The notes under the pieces were generated by a model. The model searched no databases. It was not told where the DNA came from and worked only from the letters and a program-made list of their open reading frames with translations. Shown here piece after piece: positions 7,160 through 15,092 of a DNA stretch of 20,410 bases. Numbering within the stretch: position 1 is the first letter of the stretch; each line of letters starts with the position of its first letter. This DNA is from DASWRT01 sp036403035. Lineage in GTDB: Bacteria > Pseudomonadota > Alphaproteobacteria > ATCC43930 > CGMCC-115725. The translations under genes were made by a program, and so were the position numbers. Location: the NCBI GenBank assembly GCA_036403035.1, contig DASWRT010000492.1:1-20410 (forward strand), in the 5' to 3' direction.

Positions 7160-7857
7160 GTCTCCAGATGCTCCTCGTTGCCCGGATCTTTCCGCGTCGC
7201 GGCCAGCAGAACGTTGGCGAACGGCGTGCCCTGCCAGCACGGTACCACGTCCGTCACGAAGCCGAGTTCGCCGAGAATGCCGACGAGCCAAGGGATCGGC
7301 CTGGGATCGACGGTGCCGGGCTGCTTGAGATGGAGCCGCTCGGCGACCGTTTCCGACCAGCGGTTCGCCCGGCTTCGCCAGCCCCGATCGGGATCCATCG
7401 TCCGGATCAGCATCTGACGCCCCGCCGCCGCGCCGGCCCGGCGGAGCAGGGCGGACTGTTCCGCCGGGCCGAGCTGATACAGGACGTCGATCAGCAGCAC
7501 CGTGTCGCAGCGCGGGATCGGGCAGGTCCGTGCATCCGCCGGGTGAAAGCTGATCGGCAGGGTGCCGGCCGCCATCCTGCCCTCGGCCAGCCGTGCCGCA
7601 TCGATATCGAGACAGACGACCCGATCGGCGAGCCGCCGTTCGAGCAGCGCCATGCCCATCTGACCGCGACCGCAGCCGATATCGGTGACCGTGCCGAGCG
7701 GACGCCTCGCGGCCATCTCGAACACCGTCCGGTGAACCGGGTCGCACACCAGCTTCCACCGGACATAATGACGGCCGAACCGGGAGCACCCGGCATAGCG
7801 CCGCGAGACGCTCGCGGCCGTCGTGCCGAGGCTCGTACCCGCTGCCGTCGCCGCCAT
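7156..7857 (-). CDS. Class I SAM-dependent methyltransferase
   Basis: A 233-residue methyltransferase. SAM motif I is VTDIGCGRGQMG (57-68), followed by VVCLDIDAARL as the second strand and acidic residue, FHPADART as the third, and TVLLIDVLYQL as motif IV. The start at ATG 7857 (MAATAAG) follows the stop of the MetE-like gene by four bases. A frame starting at 7920 exists but overlaps the MetE-like gene by about 60 bases. Its stop is overlapped by the GTG of the next methyltransferase, so the two are translationally coupled and probably act in the same pathway. Substrate not recognised. The pair could methylate a pathway intermediate or belong to a small separate biosynthetic function. Confidence 0.78.
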   Translation of the reverse strand: MAATAAGTSLGTTAASVSRRYAGCSRFGRHYVRWKLVCDPVHRTVFEMAARRPLGTVTDIGCGRGQMGMALLERRLADRVVCLDIDAARLAEGRMAAGTLPISFHPADARTCPIPRCDTVLLIDVLYQLGPAEQSALLRRAGAAAGRQMLIRTMDPDRGWRSRANRWSETVAERLHLKQPGTVDPRPIPWLVGILGELGFVTDVVPCWQGTPFANVLLAATRKDPGNEEHLET

Positions 7858-7861
7858 TACC

Positions 7862-8974
7862 CTAACGCCAGACGGCGGCGGCGACCTCGACGATCCGCGC
7901 GAGCTTGCGCCACTGGTCATCCTCGGTGAGGTCGTTGCCGTGCGCCGTCGACGAGAACCCGCATTGCGGGCTGAGCGCGAGCTGGTCGAGCGGCAGGTAC
8001 GACGCGGCTTCGTCGATCCGCCGACGCAGCTCGTCGGCGCTCTCCAGCTCCGGATGCTTCGTTGTCATGATCCCCAGCACGACGGTCTTGCCTTTCGGGA
8101 CGAAGCGCAGCGGCGCGAAGCCGCCCGATCGCGCATCGTCGTACTCCAGGAAGAATGCATCGACGTTCATCTCGTTGAACAGGATCTCGGCGACCGGCTC
8201 GTAGCCGCCCTGCGCGACCCACGCGCTCTTGTAGTTGCCGCGGCAGAGATGGACGCCGACCGCCATGTCCGGCGCGCGGTCGCGGATCGCGTCGTTGATC
8301 AGGCGCGCATAGACGCGCGGCAGCTCGTTCGGGTCGTCGCCGCGGGCCCGCGTCGCCTCGCGGATCTTGTCGTCGCAGAGATAGGCGAGGTTCGTGTCGT
8401 CGAGCTGGATGTAGCGGCAGCCGCGCGCGGCGAGGTCCGCGATCTCCTCGCGGTAGGCCGCAGCGAGGTCGGCGTAGAAGCCGTCGAGATCCGGATACGC
8501 GGTCGCGTCGATCCCCTCGCGCCCGCCGCGGAAGTGGAGCATCGACGGGGAGGGGATGCTGACCTTCGGCGTCCGCGTCGTCGCGCTGCGCAGGAAATCG
8601 AAGTCCCGGCCCTGGATCGGCTCGGCGTGCCGGATCTTGCCGGTCACGCGCATCGTCGGCGGCTTGAACCCGACCTGGGTGCCGTCGTCGCGCCGGAAGG
8701 CCGCGGTGAAGCTGCCTTCGGTCGTCGACACGCCGTCGAGCCGCTCCAGGAAGTCGACATGGAAGAACGTGCGGCGGAATTCGCCGTCGGTGATCGAGTG
8801 CAGGCCGACATCCTCCTGCTTGCGGACGACCTCGCGGATGCATTCGTCCTCGACCGCGCGCAGTTCTTCGGCCGTGCAGCCGCCGCGGAAATAGAGGTCG
8901 CGCTTCTCCATGAGGCGCTTCGGACGCAGCAGGCTGCCGACATGCTCGGCGCGGAACGGTGGACGCTGCTTCAT
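7862..8974 (-). CDS. MetE C-terminal-like zinc methyltransferase (cobalamin-independent methionine synthase II family)
   Basis: A 370-residue protein equivalent to the C-terminal catalytic half of MetE, without the N-terminal half, like YxjG/YxjH-type proteins. The expected zinc ligands are all visible: H242 and C244 (VHLCRGN), E277 (FLEYDD) and C338 (SPQCGF). The N-terminal RAEHVGSLLRP and the TDGEFRR segment are typical. Family members transfer a methyl group to a zinc-bound thiol, classically from methyl-folate to homocysteine. Some branches act on other thiols; epoxyalkane:CoM transferase is one such relative. The start is ATG 8974, with GGAGGAGAG immediately upstream. It sits between livF and two SAM methyltransferases, which suggests a specialised role such as methyl-group disposal or thiol alkylation rather than housekeeping methionine synthesis. 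That role is inference. Confidence 0.85.
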   Translation of the reverse strand: MKQRPPFRAEHVGSLLRPKRLMEKRDLYFRGGCTAEELRAVEDECIREVVRKQEDVGLHSITDGEFRRTFFHVDFLERLDGVSTTEGSFTAAFRRDDGTQVGFKPPTMRVTGKIRHAEPIQGRDFDFLRSATTRTPKVSIPSPSMLHFRGGREGIDATAYPDLDGFYADLAAAYREEIADLAARGCRYIQLDDTNLAYLCDDKIREATRARGDDPNELPRVYARLINDAIRDRAPDMAVGVHLCRGNYKSAWVAQGGYEPVAEILFNEMNVDAFFLEYDDARSGGFAPLRFVPKGKTVVLGIMTTKHPELESADELRRRIDEAASYLPLDQLALSPQCGFSSTAHGNDLTEDDQWRKLARIVEVAAAVWR

Positions 8975-9002
8975 CGTCTCTCCTCCACTCACGTCGATTT
9001 TC

Positions 9003-9755
9003 TCATGCTTCCGCTCCCGAGCGCAGCGGCGGCAGCGCGACGCCCTTCCGCGTGACGCCGAGATGGTGCTCCAGGATCGCCGGGTCGGCCTGCAACGCCG
9101 CGCTCGACGCCGCATGGACAATGGCGCCGCGCTCCATGATGATCGCCTGATCGGTGACGCCGAGGATCTTGTGGGCGTGCTGCTCGACGACGAGCGCCGA
9201 CATTCCCTCCTCGCGAATGATCCGGCGGAGCGCCATCAACAGCTCGTCGACGATGATCGGCGCGAGCCCTTCGGTCGGCTCGTCGAGCAGTAGCAGGCGC
9301 GGGTTCAGCACCAGCGCGCGGGCGACCGCCAGCATCTGCTGCTCGCCGCCGGAGAGCTGGTTGCCCATGTTGCGCCGCCGCTCCTGGAGGCGGGGGAACA
9401 TCGCGTAGACCTTCGCCACGTCCCACGGACCCGGACGCGCCACGGCGGTCAGGTTCTCCTCGACGGTCAGCGAGCGGAAGATGTTGCGCTCCTGCGGCAC
9501 CCAGCCGACGCCCGCGGCGGCGCGCCGCTCGGGAGCGAGGCGCGTGATATCCCTGCCGGCGAGGCGGACTGTGCCGCGGAAGCGCCGCGTGACGCCGACG
9601 ATGCTGTTCAGCAGCGTCGTCTTGCCCATGCCGTTCCGGCCGAGCACGGCGAGCGACTGCCCGTCCGCGAGCGACAGCGACAGATCGTTCAACACCACGG
9701 CGGCGCCGTAGCCGGCCGCCAGATGCTCGATCGCGAGGATGTCAGCGGTCGCCAC
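9003..9755 (-). CDS. livF: ABC transporter ATP-binding protein, LivF type
   Basis: Second ATPase of a branched-chain-amino-acid-type (HAAT) importer, 250 residues. Walker A GRNGMGKTT is at 39-47, the signature LSGGEQQM at 134-141, Walker B LLLLDEP at 154-160, and the switch-His region is VVEQHAH. The segment WVPQERNIFRSLTVEENL is characteristic of LivF. The start is GTG 9755, six bases after the livG stop, with GAAGGA upstream. It is the last gene of the transporter block; 28 bases separate it from the MetE-like gene. Substrate specificity resides in the binding protein. Transporters of this class in related bacteria take up aromatic acids as well as amino acids. Confidence 0.93.
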   Translation of the reverse strand: MATADILAIEHLAAGYGAAVVLNDLSLSLADGQSLAVLGRNGMGKTTLLNSIVGVTRRFRGTVRLAGRDITRLAPERRAAAGVGWVPQERNIFRSLTVEENLTAVARPGPWDVAKVYAMFPRLQERRRNMGNQLSGGEQQMLAVARALVLNPRLLLLDEPTEGLAPIIVDELLMALRRIIREEGMSALVVEQHAHKILGVTDQAIIMERGAIVHAASSAALQADPAILEHHLGVTRKGVALPPLRSGAEA

Positions 9756-9761
9756 GTCCCG

Positions 9762-10520
9762 TTATCCTTCGCCCAGATAGACCTGCCGCACCCGCGGATC
9801 GCTCGCCACCTCCTCGACGGTGCCCTCGGTGAGCAGCGCGCCGGAGACGAGAACCGAGATGCGGTCGGCGAAGCGGAACACGAGATCCATGTCGTGCTCG
9901 ATCAGCAGCACCGTCACGTCGCCGGGCAGGGCGGCCACCGCGTCGAGGATGCCCTCGCGCTCGGCTTCCGGCACGCCGGCCGCCGGCTCGTCGAGCAGCA
10001 GCACGCGCGGCCCGCACGCGATCGCCAGCGCGATCTCCAGCAGCCGCTGCTTGCCGTAGGGCAGGGCGGCGGTCGGTTCGGTCATCACGTCGGCGAGGGC
10101 GAACCGGTCGAGCAGCGCCGCCACGTCGTCCGCAACTTCTGCCGCGCTGCCGCCGCGTCCGGCGGCGCTCCACCAGCGCGCACCCTGTCCGCGCCGCTGC
10201 GACACCGCCAGCGCAAGCGACTCCAGCGGCGTCATCGCCGGAAAGAGCTGATTGATCTGGAAGGTGCGCACGAGACCGAGGGCGACGCGCCGCTCCGGCG
10301 TCATCGCCGTGATGTCCGTGCCGTCGAGCAGGATGCGCCCCCCGCTCGGCCGCAGCACGCCGGTGAGCAGGTTGATCAGCGTCGTCTTTCCGGCGCCGTT
10401 CGGACCGATCAGGGCGTGCCGGCCGCCTTTCTCAAGGCGCAGGCTGACCGCGTTGGTGACGTGGAGCCCGCCGAACCGCTTGTCCAGGGCGACGGTTTCC
10501 AGGGCGGAGGCGGCGATCAC
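9762..10520 (-). CDS. livG: ABC transporter ATP-binding protein, LivG type
   Basis: First ATPase of the HAAT importer, 252 residues. Walker A GPNGAGKTT is at 39-47, the Q-loop segment is VRTFQINQLFPAMT, the LivG-type signature LPYGKQRLLEIA is at 153-164, Walker B is VLLLDEPAAG, and the H-loop is LLIEHDMDLVF. The usual LivG insertion between the Q-loop and signature is present. The GTG start at 10520 overlaps the livM stop as GTGA and is preceded by GGAG at a normal distance. The longer open frame upstream runs antiframe through livM and was not used. Its C-terminus is short, ending at VYLGEG as is usual. Confidence 0.92.
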   Translation of the reverse strand: MIAASALETVALDKRFGGLHVTNAVSLRLEKGGRHALIGPNGAGKTTLINLLTGVLRPSGGRILLDGTDITAMTPERRVALGLVRTFQINQLFPAMTPLESLALAVSQRRGQGARWWSAAGRGGSAAEVADDVAALLDRFALADVMTEPTAALPYGKQRLLEIALAIACGPRVLLLDEPAAGVPEAEREGILDAVAALPGDVTVLLIEHDMDLVFRFADRISVLVSGALLTEGTVEEVASDPRVRQVYLGEG

Positions 10521-11539
10521 CGCACCGCTCCTTCGGCGAGGCGCTCCTTGCCGGCACGCCGCGCGCGGAACCGGCTTGCGATCAGTGCGGGGAACCCGGT
10601 GACCCGCTCGCGCCCGACGAGGACCAGGGCCACGAGCAAAAGGCCGATCCAGAACTCCCAATATTGCGGCGTGATATTGGCGAGCCAGTCCTGCATCAGC
10701 TTGAACACGGCCGCGCCGATCAGGCCGCCATAGAGGTAGCCCGTGCCGCCGATCACCAGGACCAGCAGGATGTCGGCCGAGCGATGGAAGGCGAGCACGT
10801 CGAGCGACACGAACTGCGTCGTCTGCGCCAGGAGCGCGCCGGCGATCCCTGCGACGCCGGCCGCCACCGTGTAGATCGCGATCAGCCGCGCATTGACCGG
10901 AATGCCGATCGCCGCCGTACGCAGCGCATTGCCCTTCACCGCACGCAGCGACCAGCCGAACGGCGAGTGGATCATGCGGCGGATGGGAAGGAAGACGAGG
11001 AACAGCGCGGCAAGGCTGTAGAGTGCGGCGACGTCGCCGCCGAGATCGAAATCGAACCGGCCGAGGAGCGGCCCGACATCCATGCCCTGCAACCCATCCG
11101 CGCCGCCGGTCAGTCCGCTGAACCGGTTGGCCAGCTCGTACATTACCATCCCGACGCCGAGCGTCACCATCAGGCGGGTGAGGTCGGCGCCGCGCAGCAC
11201 CAGGAAGCTGGTGGCGAACCCGAGCAGGCCGGCGGCGACGGCGGCCAGCAGCAAGCCGAGGATCGGGTCGGTGACGCTATACTTGGTGACGATGCCCGCG
11301 AGATAAGCGCCGAACCCGAAGTACGCCGTGTGGCCGAGCGACAGAATTCCGGCATAGCCCAGGATGAGATCGAGCGAGAGCGCGAACAGTCCGGTGATCG
11401 CGATCTCGTTCAGCAAATTGTGCCGGTCCGGAAAGATGAAATACGCAGCCGCGACGACGATCCAGAAGGCGATCTCGGCGGGACGCCAGCGCGACAGCCG
11501 GGCGAGGCGGGCCGCCGTGGCCATCCGGACCTCGCTCAT
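10517..11539 (-). CDS. livM: ABC transporter permease, LivM type
   Basis: Inner-membrane permease of the HAAT importer, 340 residues, with several hydrophobic segments starting at residue 20. The family core GYAGILSLGHTAYFGFGAY lies in the first third, and the later segment GGTGYLYGGLIGAAVF is the second conserved signature. The C-terminal tail is rich in Arg and cytoplasmic. The start is ATG 11539 (MSEVRMATAARL), which overlaps the livH stop by four bases. A much longer open frame extends upstream but runs through livH out of frame. It forms the translocation path together with LivH. Confidence 0.92.
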   Translation of the reverse strand: MSEVRMATAARLARLSRWRPAEIAFWIVVAAAYFIFPDRHNLLNEIAITGLFALSLDLILGYAGILSLGHTAYFGFGAYLAGIVTKYSVTDPILGLLLAAVAAGLLGFATSFLVLRGADLTRLMVTLGVGMVMYELANRFSGLTGGADGLQGMDVGPLLGRFDFDLGGDVAALYSLAALFLVFLPIRRMIHSPFGWSLRAVKGNALRTAAIGIPVNARLIAIYTVAAGVAGIAGALLAQTTQFVSLDVLAFHRSADILLVLVIGGTGYLYGGLIGAAVFKLMQDWLANITPQYWEFWIGLLLVALVLVGRERVTGFPALIASRFRARRAGKERLAEGAVR

Positions 11540-12396
11540 CGCGTCGCCGCCCGGCCGAACAGGCCCTGCGGGCGCCAGATCAGCACCACGATCATGACGG
11601 TGTAGATGACGAACGCGCCGAGCGCCGGGACATAGTATTTCCCCGCCACGTCGGCGACGCCGAGCAGCAGCGACGCGAGGAACGGGCCGGTGATGCTGGC
11701 CGTCCCGCCGACGGTGACGACGATCAGGAAGTAGATCATGAACTTGATCGGGAACCCCGGATCGAGGCCGAGGATCTCCGCGCCCAGCGCGCCGCCCAGG
11801 CCGGCAAGGCCCGACCCGGCGGCGAAGGCGACGGCGAACACCACGCCGACATTGATGCCGAGGCCGCGGGCGACGCGCGGGTCGTCGACGGCCGCGCGCA
11901 AGCGGCTGCCGAAGCGCGTTCGGGTCAGCACGTATTGCAGGCCGACCGCGATCACCCCGCAAACCACGATGATCAGCAGCCGGTAGGCGCCGATGCTGAC
12001 CCCGAACATCTCGAAGCGCGTCCGCAGCATCGCGGGAAGCTCCACGAACTGCTGCTGCGACCCCTGCGTGTAGTCGACGGCGGCCATCGCCATGAAGACG
12101 AGGCCGATCGAGAACAGCACTTGGTCGAGATGGCTCTTCGCGTAGATGTGGACGTAGAGCGTCCGCTCCAGCAGGGCGCCCAGCAGTGCGGTCGCGATGA
12201 ACGCAAGGGCCAAGCCGGCGAAGAACGGAACGCCCATCCGGTTGACGAGCGCCACGGTGACGTAGCCGCCGACCATCGCAAAGGCGCCGTGCGCGAGGTT
12301 GACGAGGTTCATCAGCCCGAGGGTCACCGCGAGGCCGCACGCCAGCACGAACAGCAGCATGCCGTAGGCGACGCCGTCGAGAAGCAGGGTCAGCAT
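11536..12396 (-). CDS. livH: ABC transporter permease, LivH type
   Basis: Inner-membrane permease of the HAAT importer, 286 residues, the usual LivH length. It begins directly with a membrane segment (MLTLLLDGVAYGMLLFVLAC) and carries the family signature GLMNLVNLAHGAFAMVGGYV. The C-terminal half has VGGTASITGPFLASLLLG and ends at LIWRPQGLFGR, the typical LivH end. The ATG at 12396 has GGGAG six bases upstream. It follows the binding-protein gene across a 58-base gap that contains an intrinsic terminator, so livHMGF should be expressed below the binding protein. Confidence 0.93.
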   Translation of the reverse strand: MLTLLLDGVAYGMLLFVLACGLAVTLGLMNLVNLAHGAFAMVGGYVTVALVNRMGVPFFAGLALAFIATALLGALLERTLYVHIYAKSHLDQVLFSIGLVFMAMAAVDYTQGSQQQFVELPAMLRTRFEMFGVSIGAYRLLIIVVCGVIAVGLQYVLTRTRFGSRLRAAVDDPRVARGLGINVGVVFAVAFAAGSGLAGLGGALGAEILGLDPGFPIKFMIYFLIVVTVGGTASITGPFLASLLLGVADVAGKYYVPALGAFVIYTVMIVVLIWRPQGLFGRAATR

Positions 12397-12417
12397 GACG
12401 ACTCCCGACGCGGGAGG

Positions 12418-12447
12418 AAAAAGGGACCGGCGCCGCGGGCCGGTCCC
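12418..12447 (-). terminator. Intrinsic terminator between the binding-protein gene and livH
   Basis: On the minus strand a 9-bp perfect stem (12447-12439 with 12431-12423, 7-base loop) is followed directly by five T residues (12422-12418). It lies between the binding-protein stop (12455) and the livH start (12396). The placement fits a leaky terminator that raises binding-protein mRNA relative to the downstream permease and ATPase genes, a known arrangement for ABC importers. Confidence 0.75.
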
Positions 12448-12454
12448 CGCCCGG

Positions 12455-13630
12455 TCACTTGCCCGCCGCCTTCGCCGGGTCCTTCACGTCCTTGAAGGTG
12501 GCGAACTCGACGTTGTAAAGCTCGCCGTCGACCTTCTCGACCTTCCTGACATAGACGTTCTGCACGATGTCGCGCGTCTCCGGGTCGATCGAGATCGGGC
12601 CGCGCGGGCTGTCCCACTTCATGCCCTTCATCGCGCCGACGAGCGCAGTGCCGTCGGTCGACCCCTTCGTCGCCTCCAGCGCCTTGTAGATGAGGTGCAT
12701 CCCGTCATAGCCGGCTACCGCCATGAAGTTCGGCCGCATGCCGTTGTTCGCCTTCTTGAAGGCCTCGACGAACTTCTTGTTCTCGGCGCTGTCGTGGGCG
12801 GCGGAGTAATGCTGCGCGGTGATGACGCCCAGCGCCGCGTCGCCCATCCCGTTCAGGATGTCGTCGTCGGTCACGTCGCCCGGCCCGATCAGCTTGATGC
12901 CGGACTTGTCCAAGCCGCGCTCGACGAACTGGCGGACGAAGATGCTGCCGACGCCCGAGGGCACGAAGATGAACATCGCGTCCGGCGCGGCGTCCTTCGC
13001 CCGCTGGAGGAACGGCGCGAAGTCGGGGTTCTGCAACGGCACGCGCAGGCTCTCCACCACCTGTCCGCCGGCTTCGGAATAGCGCTTCTTGAACCACGTC
13101 TCGGCGTCGATGCCCGGCCCGTAGTCGGAGACCAGCGTCACCACTTTCTTGATGCCGTTCTGCGCCGCCCAGTCGGCGATGACGACCGAGACCTGCGGCA
13201 GCGTCTGCGAGGTCCGCACGACGAACGGGGACTGCTCCGTGATCGAGGAGGTTGCCGCCGCCATGACGATCTCCGGCACCTTCGCGCGCGTCGCGATCGG
13301 CCCGGCGGCGAGCGCGAGCGGCGTCAGCCCGAAGCCGGTGAGGAACTTCACCTTGTCGTTGACGACGAGTTCCTGCGCCAGCCGCTTCGTCGTGTCGGCG
13401 ACCCCGGCGTCGTCCTTGACGATCAGCTCGATCTTCTGGCCGGCGACGGTGTCGCCGTTCTGCTGCATGTAGAGCTTCGCCGCGGCCTCGATCTGCTTGC
13501 CCGTGGATTGGAACGGGCCGGTCATCGGCAGGATCATGCCGATCTTCACCGGATCCGCGGCCGTAGCCGGCTCCGGGGCGGCGGCAGCCAGCGTGAGCGC
13601 CGCGACGGCGGCCGCGATCAGTTTCTTCAT
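12455..13630 (-). CDS. Periplasmic substrate-binding protein of Liv/HAAT-type ABC transporter
   Basis: A 391-residue type I periplasmic binding protein. Residues 1-25 are a Sec signal peptide (MKKLIAAAVAALTLAAAA, cleavage after ATA in PATAA). The mature start VKIGMILPMTGPF is the standard opening of this family. ELIVKDDAG and TRAKVPEIVMAAATSSITE belong to the ligand lobe interface. Liv-type proteins bind branched-chain amino acids, amides or aromatic acids. Position between ring-cleavage genes and livHMGF argues for an aromatic acid or related compound; this is inference. The start is ATG 13630, with a GGGAGGAGAG ribosome binding site nine bases upstream. An open frame extending to 14062 is antiframe of the preceding gene. 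Confidence 0.9.
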   Translation of the reverse strand: MKKLIAAAVAALTLAAAAPEPATAADPVKIGMILPMTGPFQSTGKQIEAAAKLYMQQNGDTVAGQKIELIVKDDAGVADTTKRLAQELVVNDKVKFLTGFGLTPLALAAGPIATRAKVPEIVMAAATSSITEQSPFVVRTSQTLPQVSVVIADWAAQNGIKKVVTLVSDYGPGIDAETWFKKRYSEAGGQVVESLRVPLQNPDFAPFLQRAKDAAPDAMFIFVPSGVGSIFVRQFVERGLDKSGIKLIGPGDVTDDDILNGMGDAALGVITAQHYSAAHDSAENKKFVEAFKKANNGMRPNFMAVAGYDGMHLIYKALEATKGSTDGTALVGAMKGMKWDSPRGPISIDPETRDIVQNVYVRKVEKVDGELYNVEFATFKDVKDPAKAAGK

Positions 13631-13680
13631 TGCGTCGTCTCTCCTCCCGATGTTCTGTTCGGCCCGGCACGGCGCGCGCG

Positions 13681-14592
13681 TCAAGCCGTTGTGAACTTCT
13701 TCTTGCCTGCCGACGCGAGCGCGTCCAGCAGAACCGTCAAGTCCTTGGTCGAAAGCTGTTCCTTTGTCAGCTCCCGGCCGCGATCGTAAGCCCAATCCTG
13801 GCGTCTGGCGATGGGGGCGCTGAGAATCGGCTCGACGCCGGCCTCCTCGACCGTGCGCGCCACCTCGCGCATCTCCTCCGCCCGGCGGCGGCCATGCAGC
13901 AGGGCGCGGCTGATCACGTAGCGCGCGAGCCCGGTCCAGTCCTCGTGCGGCAGCGTATCCGCCAGCGACCGGAGCACGTGCTGCTCGACGCCGTAGTGGC
14001 GGGCGGCGAGCATGCATTCCGTCGTCAGCGCCTCCAGCCCTTTGATCATGACGCTGCGGCACATCTTCACCGACGATGCCGCGCCGATCCGGTCCGAGAA
14101 CGCCGTAAGGCGCATGCTGCCGATCGGCTCCATCAACGCGATGAACTCATTGGCGTGTTCGCCGCCGAGCAGCATCGGCGAGCGGATGCCGTGCGGCGGG
14201 ACGCTCGTCATGACGGCCGCCTCGACATAGCGTCCGCCGGCTTCCGTCACCGCCGCCGCCGCTTCCTGCTTGGTCGAGGGCGAGACCGAATTGACGTCGA
14301 CGACGAACGGCCCGTGCGCGAGGCCGCCGGCGATCGACCGGGCCGCCTGCAAGGCCGAGCCTGCCGTCACCGAGACGAAGATCACGTCGGCCTCGCGCGC
14401 CGCATCCTCCGGGGTTGCGGTCGCCTTGACGTAGCTGGCCCGCTCCGCGGCGGCGCGGCCCTGCGCGCTGTCGGGCTGCGCGAACGCGATGTCGAACGCA
14501 GCGATCCGAGGCGCGCCGGCTTCGTGGAGGTCGCGGGCGAAGATCTGTCCGACCTCCCCGAACCCGATGATGGCGAAACGCGTGTTCTTCAT
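13681..14592 (-). CDS. NAD(P)-dependent dehydrogenase, 6-phosphogluconate dehydrogenase-like fold with DUF1932 C-terminal domain
   Basis: A 303-residue beta-hydroxyacid-dehydrogenase relative. The Rossmann motif GFGEVG is at 10-15, with FDIAF after strand 2 as the cofactor-selecting region. DVIFVSVTAG and FVVDVNSVSP match the family. The helical C-terminal domain begins near 170 with GAASSVKMCRSVMIKG; K176 lies where the catalytic Lys of the family is expected. The C-terminal part corresponds to DUF1932. The substrate is unknown; an oxidised or reduced intermediate after ring cleavage is plausible. It is not related to LigC, the usual dehydrogenase of the protocatechuate 4,5-pathway, which has a GFO/IDH/MocA fold. 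The ATG at 14592 overlaps the previous stop as ATGA. Confidence 0.85.
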   Translation of the reverse strand: MKNTRFAIIGFGEVGQIFARDLHEAGAPRIAAFDIAFAQPDSAQGRAAAERASYVKATATPEDAAREADVIFVSVTAGSALQAARSIAGGLAHGPFVVDVNSVSPSTKQEAAAAVTEAGGRYVEAAVMTSVPPHGIRSPMLLGGEHANEFIALMEPIGSMRLTAFSDRIGAASSVKMCRSVMIKGLEALTTECMLAARHYGVEQHVLRSLADTLPHEDWTGLARYVISRALLHGRRRAEEMREVARTVEEAGVEPILSAPIARRQDWAYDRGRELTKEQLSTKDLTVLLDALASAGKKKFTTA

Positions 14593-15071
14593 TCCTGTGC
14601 TTGCCGTGTCTTGAGGGCCACCGACCCGCGCCGCTCGGCGAAGCGCCAGCCGGCGTCGGTGAGGACGAGTTTGTCGTGATAAGCGCCGACGAGCTGGACC
14701 GGATCGGCGGCGATGGGCGGCGTGCCGCTTCCTGCCGGGCCGCTATAGAGCGTGACGTAGCTCACGGCGCGTGCCGTCCCGCCATCGTCCTCGACATCGA
14801 CGACGATGTTCGACATCAGGTGCCGCGTCGTGCGCTTCGGGCGGCTGCGGAAGAAGCCGAGAATGGCTTGCCTGCCGACCACCGGGTTGTCCGGGTCGGT
14901 CGGTCGGGCGAAGCTGCCGTCCTCGACGAAGAGCGAGGCCAATTCCTCGTACTCCCCGGCATCGTTGAGGAGCGCGAAGCGGCGGATCAGCCGCTCGCAC
15001 GCCCATTCGGCAGCGATGCGCTTCGCGTCCGTCATCGGCGGCCGGCTCATGGGCTGCCGTCCCTTGTCCAT
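14589..15071 (-). CDS. SnoaL-like/NTF2-fold protein
   Basis: A 160-residue alpha+beta-barrel protein of the SnoaL/NTF2 superfamily. The pattern ACERLIRRFALLNDAGEYEEL then ASLFVEDGSFARP, a glycine turn before AILGFFRSRP, then TTRHLMSNIVVDVE and YHDKLVLTDAGWRFAER is characteristic of SnoaL_4-type proteins. These include small hydratases, isomerases, dehydratases and ring-hydroxylase beta-subunit relatives. No alpha subunit of a ring-hydroxylating dioxygenase is nearby, so a stand-alone hydratase or isomerase on the cleavage product is the better guess. The start at 15071 is supported by GGGAG seven to eight bases upstream; MSRPPM (15050) and MTDAKR (15035) are shorter alternatives. It is 21 bases from the hydrolase gene and overlaps the dehydrogenase start. 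Confidence 0.8.
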   Translation of the reverse strand: MDKGRQPMSRPPMTDAKRIAAEWACERLIRRFALLNDAGEYEELASLFVEDGSFARPTDPDNPVVGRQAILGFFRSRPKRTTRHLMSNIVVDVEDDGGTARAVSYVTLYSGPAGSGTPPIAADPVQLVGAYHDKLVLTDAGWRFAERRGSVALKTRQAQE

Positions 15072-15092
15072 GCCATCTCTCCCGAGATCGGG

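Noticed and set aside
7823..9055. Plus-strand frame of 410 codons opposite the MetE-like gene
   Set aside because: The minus strand encodes a complete zinc methyltransferase with all metal ligands; the plus product has no domain and Arg/Glu/Val-biased composition.
10517..12340. Extended 607-codon version of livM
   Set aside because: Residues before MSEVRMATAARL are livH read in another frame; the ATGA overlap at 11536-11539 and family length support the 340-residue start.
12395..13789. Plus-strand frame of 464 codons opposite the binding-protein gene
   Set aside because: Shadow of a clear signal-peptide-bearing binding protein; no motif and no ribosome binding site.
12455..14062. Extended 535-codon version of the binding protein
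   Set aside because: The extra N-terminus is the dehydrogenase gene out of frame; MKKLIAAAVAAL at 13630 is a proper signal peptide with a strong ribosome binding site.
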